This document shows, piece by piece, positions 1 through 8,269 of a stretch of 64,000 bases of DNA (position 1 is the first letter of the stretch; every line of letters begins with the position of its first letter). A program made the position numbers and the translations under genes. Source of the DNA: Streptomyces sp. TRM68416 (GTDB lineage Bacteria > Actinomycetota > Actinomycetes > Streptomycetales > Streptomycetaceae); contig NZ_JACVWU010000011.1 in assembly GCF_014596915.1 (NCBI RefSeq), forward strand, positions 211,918 through 275,917, written 5' to 3'. The notes beneath the pieces are model-generated. The model had not been told where the DNA came from, did not search any database, and saw nothing but the letters and a program-made list of their open reading frames with translations.

Positions 1-1
1 G

Positions 2-583
2 ATGAGCACCACCCGGCCCTACTCGCCGGGCGACCGCGGCCCGGAGCCCAGCGGCGCTTCCGGGGCGTCCGGGGGGGACGTGCCGTCGATGGACGCATCC
101 GGGCGGGATGCATCGTCGGCGGCCGTGGTCTCCGACGGGGGCGTGGCCGCGCCGTCCGAGCCGACGGCGGGCGGCCGACAGGTCCGCCGGCTGAGTTTCG
201 ACGGCAAGAGCGGTGTCGTGCCGCTCGCCCGTGACTTCACCCGGCAGGCGCTGTACGCGTGGGGCTGGCTGCCCGCCGCCACCGCCGACCAGCGGGCCGC
301 CGCCGAGGACGTCCTCCTCGTCGTCTCCGAGCTGGTCACCAACGCCTGTCTGCACGCCGAAGGGCCGGACGAGCTCTGGATCGCCTGCGACAGCAAGGTG
401 ATCCGCCTGGAGGTCTCCGACCGCGGCACCGGCCAGCCGGCGCCCCGCACCCCCCACCGCGCGGGCCGCCCCGGCGGCCACGGCATGTTCATCGTCCAGC
501 GGCTCTGCCTGGACTGGGGCGTGGTACGGACCCCGGGCATGGCCGGCAAGACGGTGTGGGCGGAGCTGGGCGTCCCGGCCTGA
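2..583 (+). CDS. ATP-binding regulatory protein, RsbW-like HATPase_c
   Basis: A 193-residue protein made of a disordered Ser/Ala/Gly/Pro-rich N-terminus (about residues 1-60) and a single GHKL ATPase domain. The N-box is seen as ELVTNACLHAEG, the G1-like box as VSDRGTG and a glycine-rich lid as GRPGGHGMFIVQRL. There is no histidine-phosphotransfer domain, so it resembles the stand-alone anti-sigma-factor or serine-kinase ATPases (RsbW/SpoIIAB type) that are very numerous in Streptomyces. Its partner cannot be told from the sequence. The ATG lies at base 2, so an upstream start outside the window cannot be excluded. The domain call is secure; the role is inference. Confidence 0.85.
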   Translation: MSTTRPYSPGDRGPEPSGASGASGGDVPSMDASGRDASSAAVVSDGGVAAPSEPTAGGRQVRRLSFDGKSGVVPLARDFTRQALYAWGWLPAATADQRAAAEDVLLVVSELVTNACLHAEGPDELWIACDSKVIRLEVSDRGTGQPAPRTPHRAGRPGGHGMFIVQRLCLDWGVVRTPGMAGKTVWAELGVPA

Positions 584-812
584 CCCGGGCGCCCGCGGCT
601 GCCGGATCGGCTCCGCCCTCGAGTTACTCAGGGTTACGTCGCCGTACGGGCCTCCACGCGACCCCCCTTTCCCGCGCGCCGGATCGCCACAACTCCGGCG
701 CGCACCGTGTCTTCCTTCCTCTCGACGCCGGGCGTACCTTGACGGCCGATCTGATGTTCCGTCAGGAAACCTCGGGCAAGAGGAACTTCGGGAGAAAAAG
801 GGAGCGGAAACC

Positions 813-1484
813 GTGTCGTACCGGAAACGAACCGCCGCGCTCGCCTCCGTCGCGGCCCTGGCCGGCTCGGCGGTGCTGATGGCCGCCCCCGCCGCCCGGG
901 CCGAGGTCGTCGACGTCAACTACCAGTGCAAGACGCCGATCGGCGACAAGAGCGCCGTCTCGCCCATCGACATCAAGAGCGTCGAGAGCGGCAACGGCTA
1001 CAAGATCACCATGTCCTGGCAGAAGGGCGTCTCGTCCAGCCCGGTCGAACTCGGCAAGGGCGCGATGAACCCCAGCGCCACGATCAGGCTCGGCGGTGCC
1101 GACAGCGGCACGCTGACCGTGACCGGGCCGGCCAACCAGGAGGCCGTCCCGGCCAACACCCCGATCAGGATCAACGACCTGACCGGCACGTACACGCCGA
1201 AGAAGTCCGGCAAGGTCACCTTCACCGCCGGTGTGCTCACCATCGAGGCGCTCGGTACGACGACGACCTGCACGCCGTCCAACAGCCCCGGCCCGTCGCT
1301 GAGCCTCGACGTCAAGGCCGCGGGCGGCGCCACCGGCGGGACCCGGAGCGGCGGCGGCTCCGGCCCGGACCTTCCGCAGACCGGGCCCGAGGACTCGGCG
1401 ATCGCCCTCGGCACCCTGGGAGGCACGGTGCTGCTCGCCGGGGCGGCGGGAACACTCTGGCTCACCCGGCGGAACCGGACCTGA
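813..1484 (+). CDS. Secreted LPXTG-anchored surface protein
   Basis: A 223-residue protein with an N-terminal signal peptide (KR followed by an Ala/Leu/Val core and cleavage after AARA, about residue 30), an extracellular beta-rich body with no family I recognise, a Gly/Ser-rich linker and a C-terminal sorting signal. The sorting signal is LPQTG at about residue 189, then a hydrophobic segment and the tail RRNRT. This predicts sortase anchoring to the cell wall. Most Streptomyces class E sortase substrates carry LAXTG, so LPQTG is notable. The GTG start is preceded by a GGGAG ribosome site at about 799-803. The next gene, also secreted, follows on the same strand after about 310 bases. Confidence 0.85.
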   Translation: MSYRKRTAALASVAALAGSAVLMAAPAARAEVVDVNYQCKTPIGDKSAVSPIDIKSVESGNGYKITMSWQKGVSSSPVELGKGAMNPSATIRLGGADSGTLTVTGPANQEAVPANTPIRINDLTGTYTPKKSGKVTFTAGVLTIEALGTTTTCTPSNSPGPSLSLDVKAAGGATGGTRSGGGSGPDLPQTGPEDSAIALGTLGGTVLLAGAAGTLWLTRRNRT

Positions 1485-1797
1485 CCCCCTCCCGCTACGG
1501 CGAGGGCGCGCCCGGCGCGGTGGTGCGGGACGCGGTGACCGCGACCGACCGGAGCGGACGGGCGGCCGCGGGCGGGCGGTCACCGTACGCACCCCGGGCC
1601 GACGTCCTCGTCGCGGTGACCGCTCCGGACGGCAACCGCCCGAGGGGGCGCGCACGACACGGCCGAGGTCTCGGCCGCGTTCGGTGACGGGCGTCGGGGC
1701 CGCGACGACCGGCGCCTGCTTCGTCGTACGGCGACTTGGGCCTCGTAGGAGTGAGGGCCCGCACAGGCCAGTCGAGTTGACGGGAGGGAGCGGTGAA

Positions 1798-2874
1798 GTG
1801 AACGGCAAGGTGCGGATCCCGGTGGTGCTCGCCCTGCTGCTTCTGACGGTGTCCCTGGCGCCGGTGGCACCCGCCTCCGCCGCCGCGGACCCGCCCGTCG
1901 TGAAGCTCTCCAAGTCGCAGGCGGGCACGGGGGGTTCGATCACCGTCACGGGGAGCGGCTGGCGGCCCCACGCCCTGCTGATGATCCTCATCTGCGGGCA
2001 GTCGGCGCCGTCGACGGGGGTGACCGGCGGCACCGACTCCTGCGCCAACTCCGACGGCCGGGCCGTCACCGCCGACGCCGAGGGCCGGTTCAGCCGGAGG
2101 CTGCCGGTGGCCGAACCGCCGGTGCCGTGCCCGTGCGTGGTGCATGTCGCCACGGCCCAGGGCGCGAAGGCCGAGGCCGACGCGGTTCTCCAGGTGGCCG
2201 GGCACGCCGTCGAGCCCCTGCCCGCGGACGCGGCCGGCGGGCGTCTGGCGGTCCTCGCCGATGCCCGACTCGACGGCTCCAGCGGGCTGCTGACCTGGTT
2301 CGGCGCCCCGCCCGCCCGCACCCTCGTCCTCACCGTCGGCAACGTCGGCGGCGCGGCCGTGAAGAACCCCGTCTTCCAAGTGGGCACCTCCCACGGCGTG
2401 TTCGCGCCCGAGTGGCAGGAGCAGCAGTGGCGCGGCACGATCCGGCCCGGCGGGAAGGCCCGGATCGAACTCCCCGTGGAACTGCCCGGCGGCGCGCACG
2501 GCGACTACACCGTCTCGCTGAAGTACGGCGGGAAGGTGATGGCCGAACACCCCTGGGACGTGGGCCGTCCCTGGGGCGTGACCCTGTTCTGGATCCTGGT
2601 CCTCCTGGTCGTGCCGGCCGCGGTGTTCCGCGCCGGGATGGCGGTGGTGGACCGGGTACGGCCCCGTTCGCCACGTCGCCGCGGGCCGCGGCCGCCCGAA
2701 CCGGCCCCGCGCCTGCCCGGGTTGAAGTCCGCCCCGGACCGGGCGCCCGCTTCCTCCGCGACCTTGCCGTGGTTCACCCCGGATTCCGGCCCGGACGCGG
2801 CCGGCGGGCACTCCGCCCGGCACGACGACAGCTCCACCAGTCCCGCGGATCCCACCAGGAAGGGCCCGGGGTGA
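1798..2874 (+). CDS. Secreted, C-terminally membrane-anchored neocarzinostatin-like protein
   Basis: Predicted 358 residues. I chose the GTG at 1798 because GGGAGGGAG lies just upstream and a clean signal peptide (VRIPVVLALLLLTVSLAP, cleavage near PASAAA) begins there; an in-frame start at 1684 would bury the signal peptide. The mature N-terminus (VKLSKSQAGTGGSITVTGSG and a cysteine-containing stretch) resembles the neocarzinostatin/macromomycin immunoglobulin-like fold. A second beta-rich domain follows, then one transmembrane helix (about residues 260-280) and a basic, proline-rich cytoplasmic tail. It probably acts as a cell-surface protein. The fold assignment is by pattern only; the function is unknown. 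Confidence 0.7.
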   Translation: MNGKVRIPVVLALLLLTVSLAPVAPASAAADPPVVKLSKSQAGTGGSITVTGSGWRPHALLMILICGQSAPSTGVTGGTDSCANSDGRAVTADAEGRFSRRLPVAEPPVPCPCVVHVATAQGAKAEADAVLQVAGHAVEPLPADAAGGRLAVLADARLDGSSGLLTWFGAPPARTLVLTVGNVGGAAVKNPVFQVGTSHGVFAPEWQEQQWRGTIRPGGKARIELPVELPGGAHGDYTVSLKYGGKVMAEHPWDVGRPWGVTLFWILVLLVVPAAVFRAGMAVVDRVRPRSPRRRGPRPPEPAPRLPGLKSAPDRAPASSATLPWFTPDSGPDAAGGHSARHDDSSTSPADPTRKGPG

Positions 2875-3152
2875 CGAGGCCGAAGTGGTGCGGACGTTCG
2901 TCCAGGCCCCTCCGAGAACCCCGACCTGATCGATCCGCCCGCCGCCCGCCGCCTGCCGTCCGCCGCCCGCGCAGCCCAACGGGACGCTCACGCCGGCCGG
3001 CGTGCAGAGCGCGGGCCTCGTGATGCGGGGGCCGCGGAGGAACCCGGCCGCCCCCGAGGGCGGCGGCATGGCGCCGGCCGACATGACGGGCACCCTGAAG
3101 TCGACGACACCCGGCGGTCCTGCTCGGCGTGGCCGTGTTCACACTCGTGCCA

Positions 3153-3208
3153 GAACACGGAACACGGAACACGGAACACGGAACACGGAACAGGGAACAC
3201 GGAACACG
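3153..3208. repeat. 7-bp tandem repeat, 8 copies
   Basis: Eight consecutive copies of GAACACG, one of them with a single change (GAACAGG). It lies between convergent genes and is probably a slippage-prone microsatellite. Confidence 0.95.
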
Positions 3209-3244
3209 GGACCCGAGACGGGACACGGCACGCGCCGAAACGGA

Positions 3245-3282
3245 CAGGGCCGCCGCGATCCACTCGGATCGCAGCGGCCCTG
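3245..3282. terminator. Bidirectional hairpin between convergent genes
   Basis: Near-perfect inverted repeat: CAGGGCCGC plus CGCGATCC on the left, GGATCG plus GCGGCCCTG on the right, with a short ACTC loop. No long U-tract follows, as is common in Streptomyces. Its position between the secreted protein gene and the converging POT transporter suits a shared terminator. Confidence 0.65.
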
Positions 3283-3319
3283 AAGACGGGGTGCGGGGCG
3301 CCTCGCGGCCGGCCACGGC

Positions 3320-3443
3320 GCCGCCGCAGCCGGGCGCGAGGCCCCTCACCGCCGCCGCAGCCGGGCGCGAGGCCCCTCACCGCCGCCGCAGCCGGGCGCG
3401 AGGCCCCTCACCGCCGCCGCAGCCGGGCGCGAGGCCCCTCACC
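3320..3443. repeat. 31-bp tandem repeat, 4 copies
   Basis: Four exact or near-exact 31-bp units begin at 3320, 3351, 3382 and 3413, with a partial fifth at 3444. The array ends 18 bases beyond the stop codon of the POT transporter gene, so it would form the 3' untranslated region of that transcript. Confidence 0.95.
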
Positions 3444-3461
3444 GCCGCCGCGGCGGAGCGC

Positions 3462-4988
3462 TCAGTGCACGTCGCCCATGAGCTCCTGGACCTTCTTGCG
3501 GTACATCCAGATCGCCCCGCCCGCGGCTGCGGCCAGCGCCGCCTGGAGGGCGATGACGCCCGTGCCGTTCAGGTCCACGCCCGCCAGCGAGAGCAGACCC
3601 GTGGTGCAGTCGCCCGCGGTGACGGCGAGGAAGAACACACCCAGCATCTGGGAGGCGTACTTCTGCGGCGCCATCTTGGTGGTCAGCGACAGACCCACCG
3701 GGGACAGGCACAGCTCGGCGATGGTCTGGATCATGTAGATGCCGACCAGCCACATCGGACTGACCGTGGCGTCGCCGGTCGCCATGCCGATCGGGACCAG
3801 GAAGACGAAGAACGAGGCACCGATGCCGACCAGGGCCATCGCGAACTTCACGATGGTGTTGGGCTCCTGGTTCTTGCGCGCCAGCCACAGCCACAGCCAG
3901 GCGAAGACCGGGGCCAGCGCCATGACGAACAGCGGGTTCAGCGACTGGAACCAGGTGGCAGGGAAGCTCAGCGGACCGATGTGGTCGGCGGTCTTGGCGT
4001 CCGCGAACAGCGCCAGCGTCGAGCCGCCCTGGTCGTAGATCATCCAGAAGATGGCGGCGGCCACGAAGAACCAGATGTAGCCGGAGACCTTCGACTGCTC
4101 GCTCGCCGTCAGGTCCTTGTCGCGCTTGATGCGCGCCAGCACCGCGACCGGGATGATCAGGCCGGCGAGGGTGATCGGGACCAGCGCCCAGTTCAGCGTG
4201 TAGGCGCCCACGCCGACGACGACACCGTAGAAGACCGCGACGACCGCGACGGCCCCGAGGGCCTTCAGCAGGACCGCCTTGCGCTCCTCGGGGGTGAGCG
4301 GGTTCGGGACGATGCTGCTCTTCGGGCTCAGGTGGCGCGTGCCGATCAGGAACTGGGCCAGGCCCGCCGCCATGCCGATCGCGGCGATCAGGAAGCCGAA
4401 GTGCCAGTTGACCTTCTCGCCGACGGTGCCGATGACCAGCGGAGCGACGAAGGCGCCGAGGTTGATGCCGACGTAGAAGAGCGTGAAGCCGCCGTCGCGG
4501 CGGGGGTCGTCCGGGCCGTCGTAGAGGTGGCCGACCATCGTGGAGATGTTGGCCTTCAGCAGACCGGAGCCGACGGCGACGAGGGCGAGGCCCACGAAGA
4601 ACATCGCCGCGCCCGGAACGGCCAGCGAGACATGGCCCAGCATGATCACGAAACCGGCGATGGCGACGGTCTTGCGCGCGCCCCAGACGCGGTCGCCGAA
4701 CCAGCCGCCGGGCATGGCCATCAGGTAGACCATCGAGACGTAGACGGAGTAGATGGCCGTGGCCGTGGCCGCGGACATCGCGAGGCCGCCGCCCTGGCTG
4801 CCGGTCGCGGCGTCGGCGCCGCCGGAGACCAGGTACAGGACAAGAAGAGCCCGCATGCCGTAGTAGGAGAAACGCTCCCACATCTCGGTCATGAAGAGAG
4901 TGGCCAGGCCACGGGGGTGGCCGAAGAAGGACCGGTCGAGGCCGGAGGTGCGCGGCGGGAAAGGGTCCGTCGTCAGGCTGGACGCCAT
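3462..4988 (-). CDS. POT/PTR family proton-dependent oligopeptide transporter
   Basis: A 508-residue polytopic membrane protein with about 12-14 hydrophobic segments. The family signature region is seen near the N-terminus (FSYYGMRALLVLYLV, about residues 36-50) and again as GDRVWGARKTVAIAGF. The family imports di- and tripeptides with protons. I chose the ATG at 4988 because AAGGA lies upstream; longer in-frame starts up to 5138 give a hydrophilic extension atypical of the family. It is divergent from draR across a 504-base region. The equivalent S. coelicolor gene next to draR is, from memory, also annotated as a peptide transporter. Confidence 0.9.
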   Translation of the reverse strand: MASSLTTDPFPPRTSGLDRSFFGHPRGLATLFMTEMWERFSYYGMRALLVLYLVSGGADAATGSQGGGLAMSAATATAIYSVYVSMVYLMAMPGGWFGDRVWGARKTVAIAGFVIMLGHVSLAVPGAAMFFVGLALVAVGSGLLKANISTMVGHLYDGPDDPRRDGGFTLFYVGINLGAFVAPLVIGTVGEKVNWHFGFLIAAIGMAAGLAQFLIGTRHLSPKSSIVPNPLTPEERKAVLLKALGAVAVVAVFYGVVVGVGAYTLNWALVPITLAGLIIPVAVLARIKRDKDLTASEQSKVSGYIWFFVAAAIFWMIYDQGGSTLALFADAKTADHIGPLSFPATWFQSLNPLFVMALAPVFAWLWLWLARKNQEPNTIVKFAMALVGIGASFFVFLVPIGMATGDATVSPMWLVGIYMIQTIAELCLSPVGLSLTTKMAPQKYASQMLGVFFLAVTAGDCTTGLLSLAGVDLNGTGVIALQAALAAAAGGAIWMYRKKVQELMGDVH

Positions 4989-5492
4989 GGGTCGTTCCTT
5001 GCTGGTCGGGACGCGCGTGTGCGGAGCGTTGCGCGCCCGGTGGGGACGGCCGGCACCGGCGAGTCGGTCCGTCCACCCCACGCCCAGGGGAGTCCGCTCC
5101 GGGTCACGGAGCGGTGGACGCCGACCACCGGGATCCACGCCTCTGCGCGCGTCGATGCGCTACGAGGCCCGGCCACAGGTCATTCCTTTCGAGGCTGGCG
5201 GAGACCAGCCCGCACACAAAAGAGACCTTCAGCGTGAAAAGCGTTGCCAAAGGTCCCCGTGGTGCTGCAGGCGTTCAGTCACCATACGGCAGGACACTGC
5301 CGGAAATGAAAGGACTTGAGATATGGATCACAGGTTCCGGGGGAACCGCAGGCGCTCATTCGAAGGTCACCCACAGGATCTCATCCCAGGCACATAGGCT
5401 TGTACAAAGGTAAGAACTGGGTGACCGCGAGGTAAGAACCGCCGTCGCCGATCACACCCCGGCTCTTGTCACGGGCGGACTACCATCAGGTC
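4989..5492. promoter_or_regulatory. Divergent promoter region, POT transporter / draR
   Basis: A 504-base noncoding region with lower GC than its surroundings, holding the promoters of both divergent genes. The draR-proximal end has a direct repeat (5408-5439). No reading frame here looks real. Confidence 0.5.
5408..5439 (+). promoter_or_regulatory. Direct repeat upstream of draR, candidate response-regulator site
   Basis: AGGTAAGAAC occurs at 5408-5417 or 5418 and again at 5430-5439. The 22-bp period is about two helical turns, so both copies face the same side of the DNA, as expected for tandem binding of an OmpR-family dimer. The repeat ends about 54 bases before the draR start. Autoregulation is inferred. 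Confidence 0.45.
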
Positions 5493-6170
5493 ATGACCCG
5501 TGTACTGCTCGCCGAGGACGACGCGTCCATCTCTGAGCCGCTGGCCCGTGCACTGCGCCGGGAAGGGTACGAGGTCGAGGTGCGTGAGGACGGACCGGCC
5601 GCGCTCGACGCAGGAATGCAGGGCGGCGTCGACCTGGTCGTGCTGGACCTCGGTCTGCCCGGCATGGACGGCCTGGAGGTGGCACGCCGGCTGCGCGCCG
5701 AGGGCCACAGCGTCCCGATCCTCATCCTGACCGCGCGCGCCGACGAGGTGGACACCGTCGTCGGGCTCGACGCGGGCGCCGACGACTACGTCACCAAGCC
5801 GTTCCGCCTCGCCGAGCTGCTCGCCCGGGTACGGGCACTGCTGCGGCGCGGCGCCGTCGAGCCCCAGCAGCCGCCGGCCACCCACGGGGTGCGGATCGAC
5901 GTCGAGTCGCACCGCGCGTGGATGGGGGACGAGGAGCTCCAGCTCACGGCGAAGGAGTTCGACCTGCTGCGGGTGCTGGTACGGGACGCCGGACGCGTGG
6001 TCACCCGGGACCAGCTGATGCGCGAGGTCTGGGACACCACCTGGTGGTCGTCGACCAAGACGCTCGACATGCACATTTCGTGGCTGCGGAAGAAGCTGGG
6101 TGACGATGCGGCGAACCCGCGGTACATCGCGACCGTGCGGGGCGTCGGCTTCCGCTTCGAGAAGAGTTGA
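5493..6170 (+). CDS. draR: OmpR-family response regulator DraR
   Basis: A 225-residue response regulator. The receiver domain covers residues 1-115, with the acidic pair E8/D9/D10, the phosphoacceptor Asp52 in VVLDLGLPGMDG, and the conserved lysine in VTKPF. An OmpR/PhoB winged-helix DNA-binding domain follows (residues 130-222, ending GVGFRFEK). The ATG at 5493 matches the usual start of the family (MTRVLLAEDD); an upstream GTG would add nine residues. It lies 13 bases before the histidine kinase gene, so they form an operon. Pairing, order and the adjacent peptide transporter and GtrA genes match S. coelicolor draR/draK, known to control antibiotic production. Orthology is inferred from context and recall. 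Confidence 0.85.
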   Translation: MTRVLLAEDDASISEPLARALRREGYEVEVREDGPAALDAGMQGGVDLVVLDLGLPGMDGLEVARRLRAEGHSVPILILTARADEVDTVVGLDAGADDYVTKPFRLAELLARVRALLRRGAVEPQQPPATHGVRIDVESHRAWMGDEELQLTAKEFDLLRVLVRDAGRVVTRDQLMREVWDTTWWSSTKTLDMHISWLRKKLGDDAANPRYIATVRGVGFRFEKS

Positions 6171-6183
6171 GTAAACCGCGTCC

Positions 6184-7452
6184 ATGCGCCGCCGACTGAT
6201 CCAGTCCACCCTCGCCGTCGTGCTCGTCGTGATCGCCGTCTTCGGTGTGTCCCTCGTCATCGTCGAGACGCGCACGATCAGCTCCACCGCGCAGGAACGG
6301 GTGGACTCCGAGGCGGTACGTCTCGTCGGCATCGTGGACAGCCGGCTGATCGCGACCGGTGCCGTCACCGCCGACATGCTCCGCGACCAGGTACCCGAGG
6401 GTCGGTACGCCGTGATCCGCGTCCCCGGTCAGCGGCCCATCGAGATCGGCACCAAGCCGACCGGTGACACCATCAGCTCCAGCCGCAAGGGCAGCGAGGG
6501 CGAGACCGTCACCGTCGAGGAACCCCGCTCCGCGGTCACCCGTGAGGTCGGGCGCACGCTGCTGATCATCGGGGCGGTGGCACTGCTGGCGGTGATCGCC
6601 GCGGTGCTGCTCGCCGTGCGCCAGGCCAACCGGCTCGCCTCCCCGCTCACCGACCTCGCCGAGACCGCCGAACGCCTTGGCTCGGGCGACCCGCGCCCCC
6701 GCCACAAACGCTACGGCGTCCAGGAGCTGGACCGGGTGGCGGACGTACTGGACGCGAGCGCGGAGCGGATCGGCCGCATGCTCACGGCCGAGCGGCGGCT
6801 GGCCGCGGACGCCTCGCACCAGCTGCGCACCCCGCTGACCGCGCTGTCCATGCGGCTGGAGGAGATCACCCTCACCGACGACCCGGACACGGTGAAGGAG
6901 GAGGCGACGATCGCGCTCACGCAGGTGGAGCGGCTGACGGACGTCGTCGAGCGGCTGCTGACGAACTCGCGCGATCCGCGCACCGGCTCCGCCGTCACCT
7001 TCGACCTCGACGAGGTCATCCAGCAGCAGCTCGCCGAGTGGCGGCCGGCGTACCGCAGCGCCGGGCGGGCCATCGTCAGCTCCGGCAAGCGGCATCTGCA
7101 GGCCGTCGGGACGCCGGGCGCGGTCGCGCAGGTGCTGGCCGCGCTGATCGAGAACTCGCTGATGCACGGCGGGGGCACGGTCGCGCTGCGGACCCGGGTC
7201 ACCGGTAACCAGGCGGTCATCGAGGTCACCGACGAGGGGCCCGGAGTGCCGGCCGACCTCGGGGCGCGGATCTTCGAACGGGCGATCAGCGGGCACAACT
7301 CGACGGGCATCGGGCTGGCGGTGGCGCGGGACCTCGCGGAGGCCGACGGAGGACGCCTGGAGATGCTCCAGGCCGCGCCACCGGTCTTCGGCCTGTTCCT
7401 GTCCCGCACGACGGTGAAGCGGACGGAGGAGCGGGAGCCGACGGTTCGCTAG
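6184..7452 (+). CDS. draK: Sensor histidine kinase DraK
   Basis: A 422-residue membrane sensor kinase. TM1 is about residues 6-28, an extracytoplasmic sensor loop runs to about residue 120, TM2 is about 121-142, then HAMP, the dimerisation/phosphotransfer domain with the H-box DASHQLRTPLT (His212), and an ATPase domain with N-box LIENSLMHGGG, G-box VTDEGPGVP and STGIGLAVARDL. It should autophosphorylate on His212 and phosphorylate DraR. It follows draR with a short gap. Its stop faces the gtrA gene across a 10-bp repeat array. Confidence 0.88.
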   Translation: MRRRLIQSTLAVVLVVIAVFGVSLVIVETRTISSTAQERVDSEAVRLVGIVDSRLIATGAVTADMLRDQVPEGRYAVIRVPGQRPIEIGTKPTGDTISSSRKGSEGETVTVEEPRSAVTREVGRTLLIIGAVALLAVIAAVLLAVRQANRLASPLTDLAETAERLGSGDPRPRHKRYGVQELDRVADVLDASAERIGRMLTAERRLAADASHQLRTPLTALSMRLEEITLTDDPDTVKEEATIALTQVERLTDVVERLLTNSRDPRTGSAVTFDLDEVIQQQLAEWRPAYRSAGRAIVSSGKRHLQAVGTPGAVAQVLAALIENSLMHGGGTVALRTRVTGNQAVIEVTDEGPGVPADLGARIFERAISGHNSTGIGLAVARDLAEADGGRLEMLQAAPPVFGLFLSRTTVKRTEEREPTVR

Positions 7453-7454
7453 GC

Positions 7455-7645
7455 GGCCTGCCGGTGCCTGCCGGCGCTTGCTCGTGCTGCCGGTGCCTAC
7501 CGGTGCCTGTCGGTGCTTCCTCGTGTCCGCCCGTGCCTGCCAGCGCTTGCCCGTGCCCGTGCCTGACGGCGCCTGCTCGCGCCTGCCGGTGTCCGCGGGC
7601 GCCTGCTCGTGCCTGCCGGTGCCCGTCGGCGCCCGCCCGTGCCTA
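7455..7645 (-). repeat. Degenerate 10-bp tandem array starting at the gtrA stop codon
   Basis: Read on the minus strand, the last 10 bases of the GtrA gene (GCACCGGTAG, stop included) begin an array of about 19 degenerate copies of GCACCGGCAG / GCACGAGCAG / GCGCCGGCAG that runs to within a few bases of the draK stop. The array fills the whole gap between the two convergent genes. Confidence 0.85.
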
Positions 7646-8182
7646 CCGGTGCGCCGGCTGGGCCCGCTTCCGTTCCTCCTTCAGGAACGACTCCGCGCCG
7701 GCCAGGGTCTCCCGGGCGGGCAGTGCCCTGAAGACCCACGTCCGGTAAGACCAGAAGCGGAACAGGGTCGCGATGCCGATGCCGAGGAACTTGAAGACGT
7801 TGCTCTGCAGCGGGCTGTCCCAGCCGAACCCGTACGTCGCCGTGTAGAGCACACCGTTCTCGATCACCAGGCCGACCACGCTGAACAGCAGGAACAGCGT
7901 GAGTTCCTTGGTACGCCCGCTCTTGTCGCGGTCACGGTAGGTGAAGTACCGGAAACCGACGTAGTTGAAGGCGATGGCCACCACCGTGGCGATGACGCTC
8001 GCCCGCACCACCGGGAGGTCGGTCGCCTGCCGGACCAGGTTGAAGACACCGAGGTTGACCAGCAGCCCGGCACCGCCGACGGCGCCGAACTTGGCCGCCT
8101 CGTGCGCGAGCCGCCGCAGGCCGGAGGAGCCACGTCCCATGGAGTGAAAGCTCCCGTCCGTCGGTTTCGTCAACCCAGCCAT
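7643..8182 (-). CDS. GtrA family membrane protein
   Basis: A 179-residue protein with four predicted transmembrane helices in the GtrA/DPMS pattern: FGAVGGAGLLVNLGVFNLV, a second helix ending AFNYVGFRYFTYRD, then two more. The C-terminus is cytoplasmic and charged. GtrA proteins are thought to move or anchor lipid-linked sugars across the membrane, or to assist polyprenyl-phosphate glycosyltransferases. The ATG at 8182 gives the expected length. The gene is divergent from purK, as in other actinobacteria. The stop codon TAG is the first element of a tandem array. Confidence 0.85.
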   Translation of the reverse strand: MAGLTKPTDGSFHSMGRGSSGLRRLAHEAAKFGAVGGAGLLVNLGVFNLVRQATDLPVVRASVIATVVAIAFNYVGFRYFTYRDRDKSGRTKELTLFLLFSVVGLVIENGVLYTATYGFGWDSPLQSNVFKFLGIGIATLFRFWSYRTWVFRALPARETLAGAESFLKEERKRAQPAHR

Positions 8183-8269
8183 GCTAACCACCCCCGCGGT
8201 GGATTGCCTGTGCGTGCGCTCACAGGCCGCGGAAACCGGCCGCGCCGACGCGACCGATACCCTGGGGTC

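Larger units (their letters stand above)
2875..3461. other. Intergenic region rich in tandem repeats
   Basis: There is no convincing gene between the two convergent coding regions. The stretch holds a 7-bp tandem array (3153-3208), a long hairpin (3245-3282) and a 31-bp tandem array (3320-3443). The reading frames that cross it consist only of repeat-encoded low-complexity sequence. Confidence 0.7.

Noticed and set aside
1684..1797. Longer start for the neocarzinostatin-like protein
   Set aside because: It would place 38 residues in front of a well-formed signal peptide, and the ribosome site stands before 1798.
3320..3443. 31-bp repeats as a CRISPR array
   Set aside because: The units are directly adjacent with no unique spacers, and there are no cas genes.
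3129..5237. 702-residue plus-strand frame with repeats
   Set aside because: It runs through the tandem arrays and the antisense of the POT transporter; it has no ribosome site and no recognisable fold.
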